DNA from: Fragilariopsis cylindrus CCMP1102 | Lineage: Eukaryota; Bacillariophyta; Bacillariophyceae; Bacillariales; Bacillariaceae | Assembly (NCBI GenBank): GCA_900095095.1 | Contig: FMBT01000478.1 | Location: 17,841-81,840 of the forward strand | DNA: 64,000 bases | Reading direction: 5' to 3' | Shown here: positions 47,300-58,222 of the stretch, one piece after another | Layout: every line of letters begins with the position of its first letter | Numbering within the stretch: position 1 is the first letter of the stretch | Notes under the pieces: model-generated | What the model saw: the letters and a program-made list of their open reading frames with translations, nothing else | Told to the model about the DNA's origin: nothing | Databases searched by the model: none | Program-made: the position numbers and the translations under genes

Positions 47300-49313
47300 A
47301 GTGTAATGAAACTTTATTCGTTCATCTTAACCTCGTTGTTTACTTACTAATGATCCTAGCTAGACTGTATTATCATGATTCCATTACTTTGAATTCCAAT
47401 TCTTTTCATTTCGTGATTGTGATAATATCCACCCATTCTTTTTGTTAAATTCTTTGTCATATTTTGCCACAATCTTTCCAATATTTATTTGTATTAAGAT
47501 AAATTCCATAACAAGATATGTAAATATATATACCAACTGATAAAATTAAACTAACAACAAGCGTAAGCTTAATAGAGGTTCTGTTTTCTACATGATCATA
47601 ATAAACAGCCATGCCAATTCTATAAAGATCAAGAAGGATGTACCCACAACTACTCCCCATGCCAGATGAATGATGCTGATTATGAAAATACCAATAGGAC
47701 TACGTAATGATGATATCGTGTTCGTCCTTCTCCTTCTCCAGAATATCGAAAGTCGTCTTCACCGTCGTCGTCGTCGTACTGCCAGTGGCGATGATAATGG
47801 TTGGTGGCCCATGGTGTACGTATTTTGCTTATTGTCGTCGTTGGTGGTACGGTACAGCACAGTACGGTACGGTACGGTAGGAGATTTGCGTTTTAAAGAG
47901 ATTGTTATAATCGATATGTGTCGACTGTCGACAAAAAAAAATGATTATTTTCGTGTACCGGTAGTACGTGTTATTTACGTGACTATTTGTGTTAAACTAG
48001 GTATAATTACAAATTCTTTTGTTGTGGTCGATCTTGGCTAACTAGTGTAGTGTAGTGTAGTGACGACGAGCACCGTAGTTCGAGTTGCTTGCGCGACGTC
48101 TACTGCACCTCCATCAAATGTAACGAGCGGGGGATTTCCCGATAGATGTGCGACAAAATGCGACATGCCGTGACATTGTGCGACACACCCCGTTTATACA
48201 AGGGGGATTTTGTCCCCCTTTGTCCCGATTTGTCCCCAATTGTCCTTTTTTGCTAAGCCTTCCGTCAGTTGTAAATTGCTTGGAAAATTAAAAAAAAGTA
48301 GAACCTTATGGATGTTCATATATGGAATCTGTGTATGGAACCTTCAAATTTTGAAAAAAATTGTTTATTGATAGAGTTGCACACAGTTGAATGATGAATA
48401 GTTTTACTAGTATTTGCTAATTATTTTTGGGCATTATTTAGTTTTTTGAGTGATAGCGTGTTAATAACCTTCTAAATTTTCGCCTGATAGCGCGCGTGAA
48501 GTTACGGTTGCACGCAGGGGTAATACCCCTGGTTGCACGGAGGAAGGAGTCGATAGAGTGATGATTCATTCTACTTTACAGTAGATTCCGCATTTTCCCT
48601 ACTTTATCTGTGATGACGCGCACACACATCAATAATTTTATTTTCTCCTCTGAGAGTCAGTCATGACGAGGACGCGTACGCGTGTTGTTTTGTTGTTTGC
48701 ACGATCAAGGCTCCAATCACAGCCAATCATCATTATTTATTTAATAAAATTAAAAATTGTGTTCTGTTCAAGTGTCACGACGATGATGTCATGTTGAATT
48801 ATCCAATCAAAACAATCTATCGTTTTTTCTTCTTACTAAAACTATAAAACTAAAATAAGATCGATCGTTGGCGATTATTTTAGGGTTAAAGCACGAATAG
48901 AATCGAATCGAAGTCGAATCAATCACCCGTCATCTCACCGCCGTGTTAACTCATCGGCGAACTCTTCTGCAAGTAATGTGGTTAGTACGTAGCGTTGAAA
49001 CATGGCAATCTGCCGTGCAAGTATGCAAGCAGTGCTTAAAATTCTCATCATCGTCTGAAAAAGAACTTCTCTCCAAATCGATAGAACTTCACGTAAAATT
49101 CTCACGTAAAAAATAGTTTTTCCAATTCAAAAAAATAAAGCAAAATCACATCTTTTTTACGTACACCAACGGTATGTTCATAAAAAAAAAAGGACCTCTC
49201 CATTCACACACCGTATTCTCTCGTCTTAAAAATAGTCGATTCTTCAAACCACACCCATCAACAAGTTTAAACAAGAACAAATAATAGTGTACCTTTACAC
49301 ACGTGTAAAAGAT
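46629..49313. other. Long intergenic region
   Basis: No firm gene. A minus-strand frame at 47457-47660 (67 codons) carries one membrane helix (SIKLTLVVSLILSVGIYIYI) and could be a terminal exon. A (GT)n tract lies at 47269-47296. 48118-48245 has clustered TGCGACA and TTGTCCC words and a near-palindrome follows at 48510-48526. The last few hundred bp should hold the promoter of the repeat-protein gene. Confidence 0.45.
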
Positions 49314-50480
49314 ATGAAGACTTCATACTCAGCAATACTACTAGTACTTCTTGTAGCAGCAGCTACAAAGGATACCTTAGCAATCACCCGTCCGACGACA
49401 TCCACAGCATTGACTGTCCAATCTTCTCAACGATCATCACAAGGCTTGTCTGTTGATGAAGAAGGAAATTTATATAGTACTTATTCGCCGTCTCAGGTAC
49501 TCCGATCACAGCCCTTCTTATCCACTGCTACTGCCACTACTACTACTACTCATCGACGAACAATCCCAGCTTCATCCTCTTCCTCTTCTGCCTCCAAGAC
49601 TCGACGACGAAAGACATCTTCATCTGCAACTGCCTGTGCCTTGCGACGATCACGAGGAGGGTATACAAACAAAAACTTTATCGGCGATCTTTGTGTAGAT
49701 AATGAAGGGAATCTTTATTCTTCTTCGTCGTCTTCTTCCATAAAGGTAGCGGCCTTATCTAAATTACGAGGAGGTAGTCTTTGTGTTGATAATGAAGGAA
49801 ATTTATATTCATCTTCTCCTACTACTGCTACTACTTCTACTTCTTCGATAACATCTTCACGACGATCACTCCTCCCGTCCGCTTTCCCCACCTCTAAAGA
49901 TTCTCCTAATCCATCTTTAACAGCAACAGCAGCCTCTTCGACGATCTCTCAACCAGGATTTTTACTTCGAGGAGGTGGTGGTCAAAATAACCAGATCGGT
50001 GATTTATGCGTGGATGAGGAAGGTAATCTCTTTTCATCTTCCGCTGCTTCCACTCTCTCGGCGACCTTGTCGTCTTTACGAGGTGGAAATCTTTGCGTTG
50101 ATAATGAAGGCAACTTTTATTCTCCTCCTGCACCCACTGCGCATGCTTCTCTTCAAGCAGAAGCATCCTCCAAGTTAATTGCTTCCTCAGGCACTGATCA
50201 TTTATATCAGAAGATTTTACTTGTTAGACACCACAGTCATAACCAAAAGAATCGAGAAGACGAAAAGGATAAGAACAAGAAAGAAAAAACTACTCAACGA
50301 CGAGCATTTGTTTCGAATAGTCGACGGCAAACACATCAAGCACAAGCACCAGCACATCGACGCGGAGACAGCAAGCAACAACAAGGACGATCATCACAGT
50401 CAAGATCAAACAAAAGAGATCGACGACGAAATTCAAGATTTGAAGATGAAGATGCACCACATGCGCTTATGGAAACATAA
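49314..50480 (+). CDS. Secreted repeat protein with CVDNEGNLYS units and LRGG motifs
   Basis: The open frame begins at a GTG (49287), but the ATG at 49314 starts a clean signal peptide (MKTSYSAILLVLLVAAATKD, cleavage near 23). The product is 388 residues. Five copies of L-C-V-D-N/E-E-G-N-L/F-Y/F-S occur at 45-55, 126-136, 156-166, 231-241 and 260-270; the first has Ser for Cys. LRGG or RGG precedes four of them (113-116, 151-154, 218-221, 255-258). Ser/Thr-rich spacers contain basic pairs (RR, RRRK). The C-terminal 100 residues are strongly basic and Gln/Arg-rich. No known domain; the D-x-E-G-N-x-Y core recalls NHL-propeller strands, but spacing is too irregular. It could be a matrix protein, or a precursor cut at LRGG or basic sites into small Cys/Tyr peptides. 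Both are inference. Confidence 0.7.
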   Translation: MKTSYSAILLVLLVAAATKDTLAITRPTTSTALTVQSSQRSSQGLSVDEEGNLYSTYSPSQVLRSQPFLSTATATTTTTHRRTIPASSSSSSASKTRRRKTSSSATACALRRSRGGYTNKNFIGDLCVDNEGNLYSSSSSSSIKVAALSKLRGGSLCVDNEGNLYSSSPTTATTSTSSITSSRRSLLPSAFPTSKDSPNPSLTATAASSTISQPGFLLRGGGGQNNQIGDLCVDEEGNLFSSSAASTLSATLSSLRGGNLCVDNEGNFYSPPAPTAHASLQAEASSKLIASSGTDHLYQKILLVRHHSHNQKNREDEKDKNKKEKTTQRRAFVSNSRRQTHQAQAPAHRRGDSKQQQGRSSQSRSNKRDRRRNSRFEDEDAPHALMET

Positions 50481-50805
50481 CTCAATCTGATCCTTCTACT
50501 TCTTTCTAGCACATGTTCACTTCGTTTCCATTTCTATATTATTATCATGTCCTCCCTGTCGGTCTCAGCTGTTACATACAGTCATTATTTTTCTGTATAC
50601 ATGACATTCCAAACTGAGATAATAGATTCATTGCAAATACATAATATATATGCCAGTTATAAATATCGATAAAATTTTAAAGCAAATTCCTTGAACTAAT
50701 ACCTCTATTATAGATACAGTAGAACACTTAACATGGGAATGAAAAAATAATAACAACAATAAATAATATAAATTTTTACCACATACTATACAATGCATTT
50801 TTTTC
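50481..50805. other. Intergenic
   Basis: AT-rich sequence between the repeat-protein gene and the broken minus-strand gene; no structure noticed. Confidence 0.4.
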
Positions 50806-51300
50806 ATTTCACTCCTTTGAAACATAACAAAATCTCATACAGTTGTAATGAAAGTACATATTCTACTAGAGCTTCAGCTTCAAGTTCTCTTTCAAGTTCT
50901 GCTTGAGATTCAGAGGTTGGAGCAGCAACTAGTACATTATCTGTAGTGGGAATTTCTTGTGATGGTTGCGACAACTTCTATTTCATGCTTTTTTTGTCCT
51001 TTTTATCTTTCGTCGTCATGCTGTTCTTTGGCTTCTCTATTATTCGGTGCCATCGCATTTTCCGTCGTTTGTTCTTTTTGCTCTGGTACCGTACCGCCTT
51101 CGCCTACTTCTGCGAAAATGCATACGACTGCTTGCTCCATCGATGCGTCGGGGTCGTTCTTTGGATTCTTCTCAGATTTTAGTGTTCGAACATTTTGTCA
51201 AAGTCCAGTAGTAGTAGTACCTGTGCCTGTGGCAGCATGATCACATCATGCTGTACATCGCCGAATGTTAAGGATGATGTTGCTAGTAACAACGCAGCAA
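50806..51300 (-). pseudogene. Broken secreted-protein gene
   Basis: Three minus-strand stretches of coding quality lie in different frames. From upstream: a hydrophobic leader TVILVAALLLATSSL followed by FGDVQHDVIMLP; then KSEKNPKNDPDASMEQAVV to EQHDDER, ending in TAA at 51003; then SQPSQEIPTTDNVLVAAPTS to VEYVLSLQL. No clean ATG precedes the leader and no good splice sites join the parts, so indels are likelier than introns. The plus-strand frames over the same DNA are shadows. Confidence 0.4.
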
Positions 51301-51601
51301 CAAGAATTACAGTACAGAATTATTGTGTCTTAACTAATGGAAGACAGCAAAAGCTATTGATTACTGCTGCTGCGCATATGTGTTTGTTGTTGAGCAGTGC
51401 AGTCTCACGTATTGTATAAAAGAGAAATAGAAGGAGAAGGAAAGAGTAGTAATAGTATTATGTTGTATGTATTCATTTCTATTATATCATTTCATTCTAT
51501 CTATTTTGTATTCTATTCTATTTTATTGCGTGTGATTCGTATTTGTATCTGTCTTGTATTGTATTGCGGTGCAAGCAAGCTACGTACGTGTCGCTATCTA
51601 T

Positions 51602-52279
51602 CTAGAGGACGGCAGTAGTAGTTCTTGTTCTTCTTCTTACTTCATCCTTTTCTTTAATAACCTTACTGACTGCACTGGAAGCAAAGTCTTTTAATTGTTT
51701 TACCCGTAATGACCAATTCATTGTTTTCAATTTCCTGCCAAATATACCAGTTGATATAGCAGGTAAAAATCCTGATAATCCTAATGGTATTAATCCAATC
51801 ATTGATGCAGCATTACCAATTAATATAGATGCAACAATTGGATTCTTCATAGCTTGAAACGATTTTTGTAGTAATGGATTGAAATGAATTTCATGTTTAA
51901 CGTTCTTCTTCTTCTCATTATCATTATCATTATCGTCGTTGATGTTAGCTCTACGTAAGATTAATAAACCATTTTCATAATCATCATCAAGGTAGGTAAT
52001 ATCTATTCGGAATTGAGGTTGTGCTTGTGCTTGTGCTTGTGTTGGACTTCCATCGCGGTTATTATTTCCAATTTCTATTAAAGTACGACTACCAGCAGTC
52101 ATTGCCATCATTGTAACAGTAGATGTAGGTCTTGTAGTAGGCATAGGCATAGTAGTCGTTGATCTTGCAACGGCAATGGCAGCCGTTACCGATCCTAATG
52201 AGAATAGGGAACAGCATAATAATAGGGCGCCAACCATACTAGTAGCGGTGGATGGTGATAACGTGAATGTAGACATCAT
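51602..52279 (-). CDS. Hypothetical protein with signal peptide and one hydrophobic segment
   Basis: The frame opens at a GTG upstream, but the first ATG (52279) starts 225 residues with a hydrophobic leader, MVGALLLCCSLFSLGSVTAA (about 14-33). A Thr/Met/Pro-rich and Gln/Ala-repeat region follows, then RIDITYLDDDYENGLLILRR, an Asn/Asp run, and a second hydrophobic segment (NPIVASILIGNAASMIGLIP, about 147-166). The C-terminus is basic. No family is recognised. The leader could be for secretion or for a complex plastid; the typical plastid motif is not clear. Confidence 0.55.
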   Translation of the reverse strand: MMSTFTLSPSTATSMVGALLLCCSLFSLGSVTAAIAVARSTTTMPMPTTRPTSTVTMMAMTAGSRTLIEIGNNNRDGSPTQAQAQAQPQFRIDITYLDDDYENGLLILRRANINDDNDNDNEKKKNVKHEIHFNPLLQKSFQAMKNPIVASILIGNAASMIGLIPLGLSGFLPAISTGIFGRKLKTMNWSLRVKQLKDFASSAVSKVIKEKDEVRRRTRTTTAVL

Positions 52280-52979
52280 CGTTTGTGGTTTTGGTTTTGG
52301 TTGTGGTTGTTTCCCTTTTTGTTTGAGATTATGACTTATGAATAACCTGCTTCTACTATCGCCACTTGCCCTCACTCCATATGCCTAACGTTACTGTACT
52401 GTGCGCCATAATGTGAATTACTGTACGGTACCTACTGTTCAGTGCTGTAAGTAAGTCGTATAAGAAGGCAAAACCGATGATGTGTGTCTCCGTGATGGAC
52501 AAAGCGAAAAAGACAGACATGAAAATCAGAATTGACATTTTTTCAATCATTGGGTTTTCTTGGTTCGCCATTTACATATTTGATTGATGATTGGTTGTTT
52601 TCATTTTTGTGATGTGTGTGATGCTTGAAAAAAAGACGACGTCGATCACGAAAAATGTTAGTCGTGTCCGTGTCATAGACATCATCGCTCCTAAAGGAAA
52701 CGGAGTAGACAATTTAAGTTTTCATAAATAATAATGATGGACGAAAGTCAGTCATAGTAAATCAAATCATGGGCTCGCTCTAGCTAAAAGCTAGTCGTAG
52801 TTCGCGAATTTGTCCAAAAATACGAAGCGAGCAGCTTGTGCTACTACTTGTGAGTACCTTTACAACACATGGGAAGGGTACGGTAGGCAGTAAAGGCAAT
52901 TAATTAGTGGTCGTACTAGTAAGTTATGTCAACCAGGAAAAGGCAATTAAAATTGGATTGAATCAATTACAAAGCACAA

Positions 52980-53017
<38 letters not shown>

Positions 53018-53859
53018 TGAAATGCTCAGCACTGAATGTTTTGCTTGTACACCAAATAAAATAAACACTACTTACAGTACTACCTACACCACCAATTGAA
53101 TCTGCTTGAATCTGCTAGTAATGGTATGGCCACATACTTCTTGATATTTTGTTCTGGTCTGGTCTCCATATAGCCTCAGGGGGTGGAACTACCAGTGAGC
53201 ACATGACTGCACCTACCTGCCACAGAGACTGAGTCCTATATTAGACTCTGTACTATCTATAATAGTTAAAAGGTCTACATTTATTACTATTTTGGCCTAT
53301 TGCCTCAACCACTTATTGCAGTGGGATCAACAGGATGCATCAGCACCCATGGAAGAAGAGTCTCGCGGTGGTTTAACTATCATTTGTCTCTATCTTCCCA
53401 CCCAACCAATATTAGACTAGACATTTGTTAGCTTAAAAGATCTGCACCTGCCACCTTCGCCACCTTGATATTACATGAAGAATCTACCTCCCACTAGATA
53501 TGCTACCCACCCATTTTGGATCTCAATACCTCCATCAATTAAAATTGTGTCTGGTGCAGAGGAAACCCCCCCCCCCCCATTTTGGTCTTGATCTTCTTTC
53601 TATCAACTAGTCATCCCGGCACATCCGTTAAACCTTACACCCCAGTGGGTTGGGGAAGGAATAAATGGGAATGATGATAGTGCTTCCCCATACAGTTGAA
53701 GGACGTACATTGATGTCCCTCCATCCCATCATTATCCTACCTTTCCTATAATCTTGGTTGTTGGAAAATGTATAGCTCAATTATAGGAATGATGGGGTTT
53801 ATGGACGATAACAGTATCACAAAAAATAATAGAGAAGAAAAATACCCAATCTGGTTTAT
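52280..53859. other. Intergenic with a 36-base G run
   Basis: Contains the promoter side of the minus-strand hypothetical, the poly-G tract at 52981-53016, and non-coding sequence with a C12-13 run near 53567. Composition from 53020 on resembles the repeat elements more than the genes. Confidence 0.45.
52981..53016. repeat. Homopolymer of 36 G
   Basis: Uninterrupted G36, exceptional in this AT-rich sequence. It may be real, a slippage product, or an assembly artefact. Confidence 0.95.
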
Positions 53860-55795
53860 GTGCTGTGCCTGCCATAACAGCAAAACATATTTTATCCTGC
53901 AACCACACACAGGAATAGAAATTTGTAGGAAACATATACAATATTCTAGTACACTATCTGGATGCTTGTGCACCTGACCCATCTGATGTTGTCCTCTGCA
54001 ACCCTTTTATATGAGATATTCTGTTGTTTATTTCAGGTGAAAAATCATATTTTTTGTGGGCCTGCCATAATGGCAGAATGTATTTTATCCTGCAACCATA
54101 CACAGGGATAGAAAATTTGTAGGAGACATATACAATGTTCCAGTAGACTCTGTGGATGTTAGTGCACCCAACCCATCTGATGTTGTCCTCTGCAACCCTT
54201 TCAAATGAGATATTTTGTTGTTCAGTTCTGATCAAAAACCATATCCCTAATAGTTTGTGTGCTTGCCATAACAGCAGAATGTATTTTATCCTGCAACCAG
54301 AGGAAAAGAAAAGATATAGAGGAGGCGTACACAATGTTCTAATACACTATGTGGATGTTAGTGTACCAAACCTATCTTGTATTGTTCTCTGCAACCCTTT
54401 CAAATGAGATATTTTGTTGTTCAGTTCTGATCAAAAACCATATCCCTAATAGTTTGTGTGCTTGCCATAACAGCAGAATGTATTTTATCCTGCAACCAGA
54501 GGAAAAGAAAAGATATAAAAGGCAAACACAATGTTCTAATACACTATGTGGATGTTAGTGCATCCAACCCACCTAGTGTTGTCCTCTGCAACTTTTTCAT
54601 CTGAGATATTTTATGGTGCACTTCAATAGAAAATCTTGTTGTTTGTGTGCCTGCCATAACAGTAAAATGAGTTTTATTCCTCAACCACAGGAACAGAAAA
54701 GTTGTAGAAGGCAAACACAATGTTCTAATACACTATGTGGATGTTAGTGCGCCCCACTCACCTAGTGTTGTCCTCTGCAACTTTTTCATCTGAGATATTT
54801 TATGGTGCACTTCAATAGAAAATCTTGTTGTTTGTTTGTGTGCCTGCCATAACAGTAAAATGAGTTTTATTCCTCAACCACAGGAACAGAAAAGTTGTAG
54901 AAGGCAAACACAATGTTCTAATACACTATGTGGATGTTAGTGCATCCAACCCACCTAGTGTTGTCCTCTGCAACTCTTTCATCTGAGATATTTTATGGTT
55001 CATTTCAATAGAAAATCTTGTTGTTTGTGTACCTTCCACACCAGCAAAATGGCTAGCACAACATTAAAAAAGCAGTTGGGCAATGGTTTGAACACCCATA
55101 TACCTTCCATATATTGATATAATCAAAATATACCAACAGTCCTTTGAACAGTTGCCATATTGGTGTTGTGGTGGGGTGGGGAACAATAGAATAGACATAA
55201 ATCGGCCCAAAATACACATGTTGTGTGCAATCAAGGCCTTGATGCACCATCAATATGGATTTAGTACACCAAAATAACTATATGGAGCTCACTCTTATAC
55301 CTATACCTACAAGGTCCACATAATGCTTAGTTTTCTGTGGAGGTTATAACAGTTATGAAGGTATAGGGTTGCATTAACCACAAAATGGGCCATTTAGGCT
55401 CTAAAACAGGATTTTCCACTTTTGTGTGCACCTAAGCTGGATCATCAACACAAAGCACCAGAAGTAAGTTCCCTTTGGTATATATGGTGCACCCCATTCA
55501 CATATTTTGGGATGATTCACCTCTTTGAGCGTACTGTATGTCTACAAAACACTGCAAATTGGCCATTTTGGGTGGTTATTTGATGTGTGCTGTGTGTGAG
55601 CCTACATTGAGAGATACCAGTAGGCTTATGAGACTAAGGAATATATCTGCTCTCCATCCAATAGATCAATAGTAAACTTCATACCTTATTTTTTCAAAAA
55701 AATGACTTTTTAGGTGTATATACTTGATGCTAAAGTTGTTATTATATAATAGACTAACAAATACTAGTAAAATTTGGGCATGATTTAGCTTTTTT
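53860..55795. mobile_element. Repeat element family, copy C
   Basis: Six to seven satellite units of about 170-200 bp (53860-55045), in the same sense as copy A. A region shared with copy B follows (55060-55290, GGTGGGGTGGGGAACAATAG block). The element ends with the terminal region at 55300-55795, which is the reverse complement of copy A's 18845-19340. A matching left terminus was not found before 53860. No transposase. The end lies about 300 bp upstream of the gene at 56096. Confidence 0.75.
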
Positions 55796-56024
55796 ATCAG
55801 AATTCATTTGAGGCTTAACAAAATACCAATTATAACCCCTGTACTGTTATCATGTTTGACGCCACGTTTTTGTACCTGAGTAATATGCCTTAAGATGATG
55901 AACAAAAAGAAGAACAAGAACAAGAACAAGTTCAAGTTCAAGAACAAGATAGGCAGCTGATGGATCGATATCGACAACAAAATCCCATCCCCTTTCTCTA
56001 CTACTACTACTACTACTACTCCTG

Positions 56025-56058
<34 letters not shown>

Positions 56059-56095
56059 CACTCCTACTACTACAATTCAAACAAAGAAGAAGATT
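55796..56095. promoter_or_regulatory. Upstream region of the 56096 gene
   Basis: Contains AAGAACAAG repeats (about 55905-55945) and a (CTA)n tract (about 56000-56072) directly before the start codon. It also adjoins the end of repeat copy C. Confidence 0.45.
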
Positions 56096-56831
56096 ATGAT
56101 GACGAAGATTAGGAAGAAAGTTGGATCATCATCATCATCGAAGGTTGGCGATGATGATCCAACCACACGGCCTTCCTCCTCACCGTCACTACTACTAAAG
56201 AAGAAGAAGACTAAACGACAAAGAAAACCTCTTATAAGTAAGGTAGAAGGATTGGAATATGAAACAACATTATCAACAGCAACAACACTACAATATCCAC
56301 CACCAAAACCAGTATCAAAACGACCAAGTAAAAGAAGAAAAAGTTTAAGTACAGCAGAAAAAATAAAACAGAAATTTCCATTATTACCAAAAAAGATCTT
56401 AATCTTTGTTGATCAAGGGAATACATTATATATTGCAAGCATTATTGATCTAATTGTACTGGATTTATTACATAAACAATTATTAGTAAAAGTTGGTAGT
56501 ACGATAAAAGATAAGAACATTGCTAATGCAAATAAATTTAAATTATCAAAATTACCTACGTCAATCGAACAAATTAAAATTAAATGGGAATCAACAAATG
56601 GTGAAGAATATGTATCAAGATCAATAATTAAACCTATCATAGATGAAAACGAATCATTATCAGATTCTGGATCAAAGGAGGATGGCAACGTAGAAGAAGA
56701 AAAATCCGAGAAGAGCAAGAGCAACGATATCAACTGCGGGAAGAAGAAGATGAAGACTCGTAATGGAAATAATGACAACGATGATGATGGTAGTCGAGGA
56801 AGATTGCCATTACGGAAACGGAAAAGTATAC

Positions 56832-56876
<45 letters not shown>

Positions 56877-58222
56877 TATCCTCATCGTTCTTATCACGAA
56901 CACGCTCACGATCAAAACGTGTATGTCGTAGTAGTACACTTTTTGATCTTCAGTATCATCATTACCGTCGACATCAGCCTACAACTACTGCCACTCCTGC
57001 CGCCACTACTGCTGCGACTGGTACTGCTACTGGCACTGCTACTGGAACTGCGACTTGCACTGCGACTGGCACTGACACTGACACTGGCACTGACACTGAC
57101 ACTGCTACTGCTACTGCTACTGCTACTGCTACTGAAACTGCTACTGACACTGCTGTATCCAACAGTAACAGTAAAAATATCGATGTTTCCTCAATAATGA
57201 GGAATAGTAAAAAACAAACACCAATAAAATTCTCATTAAAGAAACCACCAACATCATCATCATCAACAACTTATTCGTTTCATAGAAAGGCATGTCGTTT
57301 ATCAGAATCATCCGGAGAAGAAGACAAAAATAATGATAACGATAACGATAACGATAATAATAATAATAATAATAATAACAACAAAAACGACGATGCAAAT
57401 GCTGACTTAGTGAAGAAAAAGAAGGGTAATGATACGCGTACTACTAGTAGTAGAAGTGGGAGCGATGGTGATGATATTAATCACAGTAATATTAATAATG
57501 ATGATTCAATTATAATTATGGACGTCGGTGTAGAAGGTAACAATGAAGTAGATGATGAACATGCACATGAACATGAACACGATGACGATGACCATGATGA
57601 GGATGATAATGACGATGACGATGACGATGACGACGACGATGACGTTGAACAAGATATGAAAGAAGATGCTGGTTGTATTGAAGCTGCTAATGCAATTGCA
57701 GCTGCTGCTATTGCTGCTACTGCTGCTGCTGTTGCATCACATGGTTTCAAGAACAATAATAGAAAGCATGAACGTAAACTTAAAAAGCGTAGTAGATGCA
57801 AACGTAAGCGTAAACGCAAAGGCAGTCATAGTTGTATTCATAGTGGTATTCATAGTCGAGGACGAAGAAGAGGAGGGACTCCTTCTGCGACTGCGACTGC
57901 AACTTCCAGTGATAGCGATGATGACGATTCATCAGTCGATAGTACAAGTAGCAGTAGTGCTAGTGTAATTGAGTTGAATTTTTTACTTCGTGGTAGTAGT
58001 GGTAGTTACGGGCGCAGTAGTACTAGTTGTCAATACACTAATAGTAATGCATCAGGATGTCAACGTCGTGTCATTGATTTGACCTGCGGAGATGATGGCG
58101 ACAACGACGATAACGACAACGACGACAACGACAACGATAACGATAACGATAACGACAACGATAACGACAACAACAACGCATTGGCGAATGACAAAGGTGG
58201 GATTATTTGTTTGTTTGATTGA
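56096..58222 (+). CDS. Low-complexity nuclear protein with a SUMO-interacting motif
   Basis: Single frame of 708 residues. The N-terminus is Lys/Arg-rich (KKKKTKRQRK, KRPSKRRKS), fitting nuclear import. The only folded-looking part is about 99-181: KKILIFVDQGNTLYIASIID to IKIKWESTNGEEYVSRSIIK. Its strand pattern with central W-E-S-T and E-Y-V resembles small beta-barrel readers (Tudor/PWWP/SH3-like), but no aromatic cage can be assigned. After that come Ser, Asp, Asn and Thr/Ala runs encoded by TCA, GAC and ACTGCT-type microsatellites. At about 659, RRVIDLTCGDDGDND is a canonical SUMO-interacting motif: V-I-D-L followed by acidic residues. Probable chromatin or SUMO-pathway factor (inference). 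Length varies easily by repeat slippage. Confidence 0.6.
56995..57155 (+). repeat. Hexamer-type minisatellite ACTGC(T/G) in frame
   Basis: Interrupted ACTGCT, ACTGGC and ACTGAC hexamers encode an alternating Thr-Ala/Gly/Asp run in the 56096 gene. Confidence 0.85.

Noticed and set aside
49314-50480. LRGG motifs as a sign of ubiquitin fusion
   Set aside because: No ubiquitin fold precedes any of them; only the tetrapeptide is shared.
53954-54558. Frames of 69-126 codons in copy C
   Set aside because: Same satellite family; no frame is shared with copies A and B.
56232-57819. Several antisense frames over the 56096 gene
   Set aside because: Leu/Val/Ser-rich mirrors of Asp, Ser and Thr codon repeats.
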